Assembly: GCF_003113895.1 (NCBI RefSeq)
Contig: NZ_BDUD01000001.1
Coordinates: forward strand, 4,875,212-4,939,211
From: Nostoc commune NIES-4072
GTDB lineage: Bacteria; Cyanobacteriota; Cyanobacteriia; Cyanobacteriales; Nostocaceae
Direction: 5' to 3'
DNA: 64,000 nucleotides
A program made the position numbers and the translations under genes. Below are positions 25,402 through 34,200 of this stretch, one piece after another (within the stretch, counting starts at the first letter, position 1; each line of letters begins with the position of its first letter). The notes beneath the pieces were generated by a model that was not told the DNA's origin, did no database searches, and saw only the letters and a list, made by a program, of their open reading frames with translations.

Positions 25402-25431
25402 GATGAATTGCGTCTAGAGACGCAATTCATC
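25402..25431 (+). terminator. 13-bp hairpin after the HIT gene
   Basis: GATGAATTGCGTC pairs perfectly with GACGCAATTCATC around a four-base loop. It lacks a long T run but is the clear transcript end candidate. Confidence 0.6.
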
Positions 25432-25511
25432 ACTAAATCAAAAACGCTTCCTTCCAAAATTCTGTAAGAATGTCATCATAGTTAAGGTAATTACACACTG
25501 GAGACAAGACA

Positions 25512-26108
25512 ACGGTTTACGCACGCCCTTTAGCACGGTTAATTGAGCAATTGCAACGCCTACCGGGAGTTGGCCCCAAATCTGCCCAACGACTGGCTTT
25601 GCATATTTTGAAGCGACCAGAAGCAGAAGTAGAAGCTTTAGCACATGCGCTGATTGAGGCAAAAAAGCAGATAGGCTTGTGTTCTGTTTGTTTTCACTTA
25701 TCTGCTGAACCTGTTTGTGAAATCTGCCGCAATGCCAATCGTGACAACAAAACTATTTGTGTCGTGTCAGATCCCCGCGATGTGATTGCGCTGGAAAAAA
25801 CCCGCGAGTACAAAGGCAAATATCACGTTTTAGGTGGGGTAATTTCGCCAATTGATGGAATTGGCCCAGAACAGTTGACTATACTGGCTTTGCAGCGCCG
25901 GGTGAGTCAGCAAAAACCTCAAGAAGTAATTCTGGCAATTAGTCCCAGTGTAGAAGGAGAGACAACAACCCTGTATATCGGTCAGCTATTGAAACCATTT
26001 ACCAAGGTGACGCGGATTGCCTTTGGTTTGCCTGTAGGTGGTGATTTGGAGTACGCCGACGAGGTGACTCTGGCAAGGGCATTGGAAGGACGCAGGGAGT
26101 TAGATTAG
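25512..26108 (+). CDS. recR: Recombination mediator RecR
   Basis: A RecR of about 198 residues, which works with RecF/RecO to load RecA at gaps. Landmarks are the helix-hairpin-helix [20 protein letters not shown], the C4 zinc finger (CSVCFHL ... PVCEICRN), the Toprim core ([23 protein letters not shown]-type loop) and [16 protein letters not shown]. The conserved N-terminus [14 protein letters not shown] is encoded from 25512, but the frame has no ATG, GTG or TTG there and meets TAA upstream. ACG 25512 lies eight bases after GGAG (25500-25503), so it is offered as a rare start. The first conventional codon is TTG 25551 (MQRLPG), which would cut off the conserved helix. Confidence 0.85.
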   Translation, partial: TVYARPLARLIEQLQRLPGVGPKSAQRLALHILKRPEAEVEALAHALIEAKKQIGLCSVCFHLSAEPVCEICRNANRDNKTICVVSDPRDVIALEKTREYKGKYHVLGGVISPIDGIGPEQLTILALQRRVSQQKPQEVILAISPSVEGETTTLYIGQLLKPFTKVTRIAFGLPVGGDLEYADEVTLARALEGRRELD

Positions 26109-26121
26109 GCTTAATTAAAGA

Positions 26122-29100
26122 TTAATTCGGCTTACCTGTAATCGTGAATGCTGCCCAGTAGTAAGCATGATTATAAAGATTTTTATCTGATGCCATTTTA
26201 CTATTTCTATATAGTTGTGTCGCTAAATAAGTTTGAATTCGTACTTCTTCAGGATGCAGATTATTCAAGACATCTTCATACCATTTTGTTAGTTCTCCAG
26301 CAGTTAATTCTTTCAGCCATCGGGTTGCTTCAGCTAAAGCTGTAACTGCTGATTTATTGGGCTGTAATCGTCGGTAAAACTCTATCATCACCAAGGCACT
26401 AGCTGAAGACTCTACACTCCAGAGAGTACTTACTACATGAGGAACGCCTTGACTCACAAAACCAGTCACTAAACTTACATATTCGCTGCTGATAGTGTGG
26501 TTGCTAGTAGTTAAGTTTTCACAAGCAGAGAGGGTAATCAGGTTGTAACTTGCTAGATTTTGTTGACAGATTTCATCTAAAGTAAGTTTGTCTTCACCTG
26601 CTAATGCTAATTCTGATTTTTTGGATTCAGTCAAATTATTAATAACATTACCTGTAAAATGAAAAATGTTGTAATTATCAAATAAGGCGTTTTCAACAAT
26701 ATCTTTCGTGGCTTCTACACCTTGAATTCGTTGGATATTATTGAACATCTGGCTAACAACTTCTGACTCAAGTTTTGCAAATTTCAGTGGGGGATAAGCT
26801 GTATTTTCTGGATGTTCAACACTGAGCAATAATTGATTTTGCCACTGCCAGATATCTTCATTTCTTATTGATAAACCTATTTGGGCACTAGGTAGATAGG
26901 TAACGCTGAAATTTGACTCTACATTCGGCAATTCTTCCGGCGATGGGGAAGGAAGATGGAAAAGGGTATGAATTGGCAATCTGTACAAGTCACGGTGAGG
27001 AATTAAAACCAGTTGGGTGATACCTTCAAGTTCCTGTGCAATTGTGGAAATATTCAGAATTTCATACAATTGTGACAGCTTCTGTTCCATATCAACTCGC
27101 CAAGAATGCTGGCTTTTACTTTCTTTGTCTTGGGCTGTGGTGCGATATTCTTGGTATTGTTGATGCCAATCTTCTAGCCAAGTTTCAAATTCAATTAGGC
27201 GTTGTACTGCTTCGGGTAGAGGTAATTCATTGAGACGAATAGCGTCTTCTCCTAAAGGTATTGCCCCAGTATCTTGCATGGGTGTAAATAGCAGGATCGG
27301 TGATGGCGCTTGGTCTTTGAGAATAAATGTGTGTAAGGCAACTGGACTAATATGCCAGTAAATAATTGCTGTTGTAGGATTGAATAGTTGTTGAATTGCG
27401 CCATAATAAGGCGAGTAAATATTGTCATTCCAGCCATAAAGTAGCCAGTTTAAACAAGCATTTTTGCCTTGTTCGGCAATTTCCCAGGCTTCAACTAAAT
27501 CACCGGACTCTACGGCTAAATCAACTGCTAATTGATCAAAGCCTACAAATTTCAGGGCTAACTGTTTTTTACTTTCGTCTGAGCGAGTTTCTTCACTCAG
27601 TAATTGTCGCAATAAATCTGTACCGCGTTGCAGCAATTCTTGAACTTGTGTTGTTTGTCCTAAACCCATCAGGACTTTGCTTAGAGATTGTAAAACCTCT
27701 AGGTGCAATAGGGGAAAATATTCTAGTGTGAGGGTTAGCAGCGCTTGATGGTACTCAGATGCGGCTTTGCGCCAATAATCGCGAGGATTAGTATTTTTTT
27801 TGCCTTGTTCGTAGTAAGTATTAGCGATCGCAAAATGCAATCTACCCCAACCTTCTGGATGGGTGTCTGTCCGCAGATGCTTTAACCCTTCCTCGTAGCT
27901 GGCTAATTTCCCTTCGTAGCCGCCCTGTTGTAAGGCGGGATTTGTCGCTGTTATACTACTCGAAATCTGCAATGCCTCAGCATTGACTAAATGACCGATC
28001 GCAGTTCCCCGACCAATCCAAGCTTCCCAATAATCTTGTTTAATTTGCAAAGCGTTGTCATAACAAGCGATCGCTTCGGCATATTGTTCTAAATAAAACA
28101 ATGCTACTGCCTGATTATACCAAGCTAAGTGGAAGTCGGGTTTAATGGCGATCGTTTGTTGATAGGAGGCGATCGCTTCTTGTCTACGTCCTAAGTTGTC
28201 TAAGGCTATGCCCCGGTTGTACCAAGCTAAGTAGAAGTCGGATTGAACTGATAGTGCTTTATCCCAGGAAGCGATCGCTTCTGACCATCTTCCTAAATTA
28301 AACAGCACTACACCCCGGTCTATCCAAACTTCGTGATAGTCTGGGTTAATTTCTAGCGCCTTGTCGTAAGATATAATCGCTTCTGCAAATTGTTCGCTGA
28401 CAGCTAATGCTATACCTCGGTGATACCAGTTTTCTTGGTCTTCTGGTTCCAAATGTAGGGCTTGGTCATAACTAGAAATAGCTTCGGGTAGCCAACCTAA
28501 TTTCAACAGTGCCAAACCCTTGCTAGACCACGCTTCTTGGTAATCTGGCTTGATTTCTATGGCTTTGTCAAAAGAAGCGATCGCTTCTTCAAAATATCCT
28601 AATTCTCCGAGAGTTCCACCGCGATTGTACCAAGCTTTGTAGAAGTCGGGTTTCAGTTGTGTGGCGGTTTCGTAAGATGTGATCGCTTCATCAAAACGTT
28701 CTAAATGGAACAGCGTCAAGCCTCGGTTAAACCAATATTCTGAGAATTCTGGTTGAAGTGCGATGGCTTTGTCATAAGATGCGATCGCGCCTAACAAATC
28801 ACCTGTTTTCGCTTGGCTTAGACCTTGATAAAACCACCCTTGAGCCTGGGTAACAGGATCGTCGCCATGTCGCTCAACTATACCAGGGGAATTGCTGCTT
28901 TGAACTGCCAAATTAGAAGCAAGTTGCTGGACTAAATTGGTACTTTGATCCAATCTCACCCACAACTCATCTAATGTATTAGCCACATTTGGCTCTAAAT
29001 TGGTCAAAGTGTTATCCCAGGTTTCCACTGAGGGAGAAGTTGTTAATTCACTTCTTTGTCTCGTAGAAAGGAGATTTGCTCCTGTTGTACGTTGAACAAC

Positions 29101-29970
29101 TTCATCATCATCAAACCTCAGTTGGGCTAATGAGGTGATTGAATCTTCTGCTGCGGGGAGAGGGAAATTTTCGGGTATTGTGGTTTGGGCATCTTCCCTT
29201 TCATACTTCAATACCAGTTCCTCTAAATTCTGGGTGAATGTTTCCTCAAAAGAGGCATTTTTAGGCGCTGACGTTATTGGCTCATCATATTCCCATAATT
29301 GCTCACCTAAGCTGCGGATTAACTCTTGCCCAGGCGAAGTTGGGATAATTTCTTCATTGGTTGTAGTTTCTATTACATCTGGTTCATCATACTCCCATAA
29401 CTGCTCGCCTAAATTGCGGATCAGTTCAAGACCTGGAGTAGTTTCTATTACATCTGGTTCATCATACTCCCATAACTGTTCGCCTAAATTGCGGATCAGT
29501 TCTTCTCCAGGAGTGATTTTTAAATCCTCTTCTGGATAATTCTCCTCATACTCTATCTGTGTGGGTGAGTTTTGCATCAGGCGGATGCCAATGTCATAAG
29601 CAACATCTCCAATTCTGCCAACACCAAGTTCCCCCAATTGCACCATCTTTGTTGCTAAAAGCGGATTTGGTGTCGGTGAAGCTAGCAAGCTTTCGCCAAA
29701 CATTACCAACCAGTCTATCCAGCGTTCAGCCGGAATGCGATTTTCTAGACGTTGCAGATACCTCAATGCCCACTGTCGTCCTCGTGCTTGATGCACGCCT
29801 TCTAACAATTGGATAAACAATTGTTCCAGATCCGCATTGGTTAGTTCTGGTAGCATCTCCACCAGATTGTGTCCTCTCGTACCCTTGAGAGAACTAGCCT
29901 GCTTACTTGCAATGAGGCGCTTTAAAAACCTTCTAAGCGACTGCGATATCCGCCTGAGCATCTGCCACAC
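26122..29970 (-). CDS. TPR-CHAT protein (caspase-like peptidase domain)
   Basis: A 1282-residue multidomain protein. Residues 1-30 are basic; about 40-125 form a helical domain (DLEQLFIQLLEGVHQARGRQ ... LLASPTPN) shared with the neighbour at 30150. Residues about 150-235 contain three copies of an ELIRNLGEQLWEYDEP motif. Residues about 370-660 are eight TPRs of 34 residues, with further helical repeats to about 790. The C-terminal CHAT domain (about 960-1282) has the expected His in NIFHFTGN and Cys in ITLSACENL, so the peptidase dyad seems intact. Such proteins may act as regulated proteases in signalling, cell death or defence. Start GTG 29970 (MWQMLRR) or ATG three codons later. It ends 14 bases from the recR end, convergent. 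Confidence 0.88.
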   Translation of the reverse strand: MWQMLRRISQSLRRFLKRLIASKQASSLKGTRGHNLVEMLPELTNADLEQLFIQLLEGVHQARGRQWALRYLQRLENRIPAERWIDWLVMFGESLLASPTPNPLLATKMVQLGELGVGRIGDVAYDIGIRLMQNSPTQIEYEENYPEEDLKITPGEELIRNLGEQLWEYDEPDVIETTPGLELIRNLGEQLWEYDEPDVIETTTNEEIIPTSPGQELIRSLGEQLWEYDEPITSAPKNASFEETFTQNLEELVLKYEREDAQTTIPENFPLPAAEDSITSLAQLRFDDDEVVQRTTGANLLSTRQRSELTTSPSVETWDNTLTNLEPNVANTLDELWVRLDQSTNLVQQLASNLAVQSSNSPGIVERHGDDPVTQAQGWFYQGLSQAKTGDLLGAIASYDKAIALQPEFSEYWFNRGLTLFHLERFDEAITSYETATQLKPDFYKAWYNRGGTLGELGYFEEAIASFDKAIEIKPDYQEAWSSKGLALLKLGWLPEAISSYDQALHLEPEDQENWYHRGIALAVSEQFAEAIISYDKALEINPDYHEVWIDRGVVLFNLGRWSEAIASWDKALSVQSDFYLAWYNRGIALDNLGRRQEAIASYQQTIAIKPDFHLAWYNQAVALFYLEQYAEAIACYDNALQIKQDYWEAWIGRGTAIGHLVNAEALQISSSITATNPALQQGGYEGKLASYEEGLKHLRTDTHPEGWGRLHFAIANTYYEQGKKNTNPRDYWRKAASEYHQALLTLTLEYFPLLHLEVLQSLSKVLMGLGQTTQVQELLQRGTDLLRQLLSEETRSDESKKQLALKFVGFDQLAVDLAVESGDLVEAWEIAEQGKNACLNWLLYGWNDNIYSPYYGAIQQLFNPTTAIIYWHISPVALHTFILKDQAPSPILLFTPMQDTGAIPLGEDAIRLNELPLPEAVQRLIEFETWLEDWHQQYQEYRTTAQDKESKSQHSWRVDMEQKLSQLYEILNISTIAQELEGITQLVLIPHRDLYRLPIHTLFHLPSPSPEELPNVESNFSVTYLPSAQIGLSIRNEDIWQWQNQLLLSVEHPENTAYPPLKFAKLESEVVSQMFNNIQRIQGVEATKDIVENALFDNYNIFHFTGNVINNLTESKKSELALAGEDKLTLDEICQQNLASYNLITLSACENLTTSNHTISSEYVSLVTGFVSQGVPHVVSTLWSVESSASALVMIEFYRRLQPNKSAVTALAEATRWLKELTAGELTKWYEDVLNNLHPEEVRIQTYLATQLYRNSKMASDKNLYNHAYYWAAFTITGKPN
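29280..29525. repeat. In-frame repeats in the TPR-CHAT gene
   Basis: Three copies of a segment encoding RNLGEQLWEYDEP, two of them almost identical over about 75 bases (each includes TCATCATACTCCCATAACTG). They look like a recent duplication within the linker before the TPR region. Confidence 0.8.
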
Positions 29971-30149
29971 TATTGGATTTTGTTTTTCTAGATTGTAGCC
30001 ATCGTTGTGTTAAAAAAATCATCAATTACGTAAAAATCCATTAGATCGGGACAGGGCTTCCGTCGCAGGTTAGCAAAAAATATACAAAACTTCAAGAGTA
30101 GAGTATTACAACGTTACAATTCCCCGATTCGACTCTTGATGCCAAGTGG

Positions 30150-30845
30150 TTAATTTTCTGTTTGCTCTGTAGTCGATTGACCAGCAGGATATAATTGACT
30201 AATCAATGCTTGGACAAGCAATTCTGGATCGTCTGTCTCAACGCCAAGCTGTTGAGCAATCTGCTGGCGTAAGTTTTCATCTTGTTGCAACATCACAAAC
30301 AACTCTTCTAGGGTGACAGTTTGGTATTCTCCCTCTGGGGGGTTGTCTGGGGTATCTACTGACTCTGATATAGGGGCAGTTGGCTCAGATGGTATTGTGC
30401 TAAAAGCATCTGGCCCTTCATATTCCCAAATTGGTTCGCCTTGATTGCGTGTCAACAACTGCATCCCGATACTATAGGCAACATCTCCGATTTCTCCGAT
30501 GTTCAACTCACCCAATTGCACTAACCGTGCAGCTATTTCATTATTGGGTGTAGGTGATGCTAGCAATCTGTCGCTAAAACGCCTTAACCACTCAACCCAG
30601 TCTTCAGTTGAGATGCGATGTTCAATATTATGCAGCCACTTTTGTGCCCACGCTTCCCCTCGTGCTTGATGTACTCCTTGCAACAGTTCGTTGAAAAGAA
30701 ATTCCAGATCGGTATCAGTTAAGGGTGGCGCTGGTTCTTTTGGCACATTTCCTCTAGATTTTGAGGCAGTCTGTTTTCCACCGAACAAGCTCTGAAAAAG
30801 CTTTTTAAGCCATTGAAATAGCCGCTTGAGCATCTGCTGCACCAT
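30150..30845 (-). CDS. Paralogue of the TPR-CHAT N-terminal domain
   Basis: A 231-residue protein. It begins MVQQMLKRLFQWLKKLFQ, a basic amphipathic opening like that of the TPR-CHAT protein, then has the same helical domain (DLEFLFNELLQGVHQARGEA, LLASPTPN, QLGELNIGEIGDVAYSIGMQ). One WEYEGPDAF motif corresponds to the repeated WEYDEPD of the neighbour. The acidic C-terminal part (VTLEELFVMLQQDENLRQQI, ETDDPELLVQALISQLYP) is separate. It has no TPR or CHAT part. It lies 180 bases upstream of the TPR-CHAT gene on the same strand, so the two are probably coexpressed and may interact through the shared domain. Function unknown. Confidence 0.7.
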   Translation of the reverse strand: MVQQMLKRLFQWLKKLFQSLFGGKQTASKSRGNVPKEPAPPLTDTDLEFLFNELLQGVHQARGEAWAQKWLHNIEHRISTEDWVEWLRRFSDRLLASPTPNNEIAARLVQLGELNIGEIGDVAYSIGMQLLTRNQGEPIWEYEGPDAFSTIPSEPTAPISESVDTPDNPPEGEYQTVTLEELFVMLQQDENLRQQIAQQLGVETDDPELLVQALISQLYPAGQSTTEQTEN

Positions 30846-31239
30846 TGAGTTTTGCTTATCCTAAGATTGTAGCGATCGCACTGGACTATGGCGCTAGTTC
30901 AGTCATTAAAATTCTTTGGTCATTAGTCATTAGTCATTTGTCATTAGTTATTCTCCCCCTGCTTCCCCCACTCCCCACTCCCTACTCCCCACTCCCCCCA
31001 GATAGAACAAATGTACTAAATGATATGCTATAATTCCAATACTTTGATATTGAAATCATAGTAGAAGATAAGCTTTGGTTACTTGCTTTCCTGAGTGCCA
31101 AAATTAACGGCATTAGTTGAGGGCGGTAGCTCTGGCAATATGTACAAACCAAGCAGGTACAAGAGTCTAAAATAATTGAATCCTAAACTCGACTCGGTGC
31201 TACTAATTAACTTTGAAAGGCATTGAAGTCTATATTTCC
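30846..31239. other. Spacer between the TPR-CHAT pair and dnaX
   Basis: Divergent promoter region. It contains a TTAGTCA heptamer array at 30916-30949, followed by pyrimidine-rich tracts (CCCCACTCCCCACTCC) to about 31000. No gene or clear regulatory site is seen. Confidence 0.5.
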
Positions 31240-34200
31240 ATGTCTTACGAACCCCTGCACCACAAATATCGCCCCAAGAGTTTTGCTGAACTAGTGGGCC
31301 AAGAGGCGATCGCTACCACCCTCACGAATGCGATCGGCACATCCAAAATCGCCCCCGCCTATTTATTCACTGGGCCAAGAGGTACGGGGAAAACTTCTAG
31401 TGCCCGGATTCTGGCTAAATCTCTTAATTGTCTCAAAAGTGACAAGCCTACTGCTGAACCCTGCGGCGTGTGTGAAGTTTGTCAGGGGATCACCAAGGGC
31501 TACGCCTTAGACATAATTGAAATCGATGCTGCTAGTAACACTGGTGTCGATAATATCCGCGAGTTGATTGAAAAAGCTCAGTTTGCTCCTGTGCAGTGTC
31601 GCTATAAGGTTTATGTAATCGATGAATGCTTAACTGGAGATTCTCTGGTTTTGACTGATGAGGGATTTCAAAGAATTGATGATCCCAAAATTAAAGATAA
31701 GAAGGTTCTGAGCTACAACGACTTATTAAGTAAGTGGGAATTCAAGAAAGTTGTTAGGTGGTTAGATCAAGGAGAACGGCAAACCCTGGTTATCAAGACA
31801 ACCAACCGAGAAATTAGATGTACGGGTAATCACTTAATTAGGACAAACCAGGGATGGCTACAAGCAAAGGACGTAAAAGAAGGAGTGAAGATACTATCCC
31901 CTGTCAATGTGGATGCGGCATCCTCATTTACAAATTTGGTATCGACGGACGTACCCGGAGATTTGTTAGCGGACACCAGTTTAAAGGCAATACATCTAGG
32001 CAAAAATCATACGACCTGGAATCTATCCTTAAACAAGCTGAATTACTCCGACCTTTCTGTGCCTGCGGGTGTGGAGAAAAGCTCGATATCCCAACCTTTT
32101 TACAAAAAAAAGGCCGAGGAATCATCAGCATCCAGTCTCGCTGGGAAAAACATCCATATAAAAAAGGACACGGAATCTGGAAACTTAGAACAGAAAAGTT
32201 CCTTGCAGATGCGGCAGTTATCCAGCCAAATGCACTTGGACTTATCTACGGAACCTTACTTGGAGATTGCTCTATCAGTTATCCCAATAAATACAGCAGA
32301 TTCCCCAGATTGTGTTGGACACACGCAGAAAAACAGCAAGAATGGTTGGAATACAAAGCCTATCGCCTTCAAGAATTGCGTCCAAAACTGCGAATTACAG
32401 CTAACAAAGGATACGGAAACATATCAGTTACCTGTAACACAGCTTGTCATCCCCAACTCAAAGATGTCTTTGACATCGTTAAGCCAAATAGGGATAAAAA
32501 GCTCGTCTCTATGGACTGGCTTAATCGAATTACCCCAGAAGGGCTTGCTTGGTGGTACATGGATGATGGCTCACTCAGTCTCAGTCCACAAGGAAGTCCA
32601 CAAATTCAATTGCATACAGAAGGATTCTCTGGCGCAGAAAATCAACTTATCGCCAGTTGGCTTACAGCAATGGGATATTCAGCCGCAACAAAGTTTTATA
32701 CCAGAAGTAGTACAGACAAAACATACCACTACATCCAGATGGGCGCAAGCACCAGTAGACAATGGCTGGCAGACCTTAAACAATATTCCATCTCCGCGAT
32801 GGATTACAAGTTTGGAGACAGTCGAATCTGTTCACCTCGCTGGGGTTGAGCGAGTTTATGACATTGAAGTAGCAGATAATCATAATTTTGTGGCAAATGG
32901 ACTTTTAGTGCATAATTGCCACATGCTCAGTACCCAGGCATTCAACGCGTTACTAAAAACATTAGAAGAACCACCCAGACACGTAGTTTTTGTGTTGGCG
33001 ACAACAGACCCGCAACGGGTGTTACCAACGATTATTTCACGCTGTCAAAGGTTTGATTTTAGACGCATTCAGTTAGAGGCGATGGTAAAGCATTTAAGTG
33101 CGATCGCTTCTTTTGAAAACATTCATATTTCACCCGATGCTGTCACCCTGGTAGCCCAACTTTCTCAAGGAGGGTTACGAGATGCCGAAAGTTTGCTCGA
33201 TCAATTAGGTTTATTAGCAGGTGTTGTGACACCGGATCGAGTTTGGGATTTAGTGGGGACAGTAAGCGAACAGGATTTGCTGGCGCTTTTAAATGCGATC
33301 GCTCAAGATAAACCCGAAGCAGTTCTAGACTGTACCCACTACATTCTAGATCGTGGTCGAGAACCGCTAACTCTTCTGCAAAATCTCGCCGCCTTCTACC
33401 GGGATTTACTCATTGCTAAAACCGCACCCAATCGCCACGATTTGGTTGCTTGTACTCAGCAAACCTGGACAGCGCTGATTGAGTTTGCTCAATACTTCGA
33501 TATGAGCGTGATTTTGGCAGGACAAAAACACTTGCGAGAAGCTGAAGTGCAAATTAAAAATACCACCCAGCCGCGTTTGTGGTTGGAAGTAACATTACTA
33601 GGATTGTTACCCAGTGCGACGAATATTCAGCCACAAGCCCCAAGTGTCATGCAGCGAGTTAACACACCTGCTGTATCTCCAAGCTATTCTCCAGCAGTTA
33701 CCCAAAATGTCTCTTCTTTACCAATAGCTGAACCGCAAAAAAATCATAATTCTGCAAACAATCATGTAGCGGCTGCCCAAAATCAGTCTGTTACTTCATC
33801 TTCTCCAGTTGAACGGCAAACAAATCACAATTCGGCTGCTAACTCAGTTTCACCACCAATCCCAGAACCGGAATCTGTACCCGTTCCACCTACGAACGTT
33901 GAACCAGTAACTTCAGAAGTTGTTGAAGAAGCAGAATACGACTTAACTCAAGTTTGGCAACAGGTGCTTGCTAACCTCCAGCCAAAATCAAGGCAAGAAA
34001 TGCTGCGTCAAATGAGCCAACTCATCGAGTTCGATGGTGTTGTGGCTCGAATTGCTATCAAACAGGCATGGTATGACAAGGGAAAATCTTATCTACCGAT
34101 GATTACGGCAGCTTTCCAGCAGACTTTCCAGCGTGAAATCCAGATAAATATAGAAAAAGGAACTTCTTCAAACTCTACCTCAGCCAAAAAAAATTCTCTC

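Noticed and set aside
31928..32131. Minus-strand frame within the intein
   Set aside because: It is a shadow of the two overlapping plus-strand genes, with no start signal or motif.
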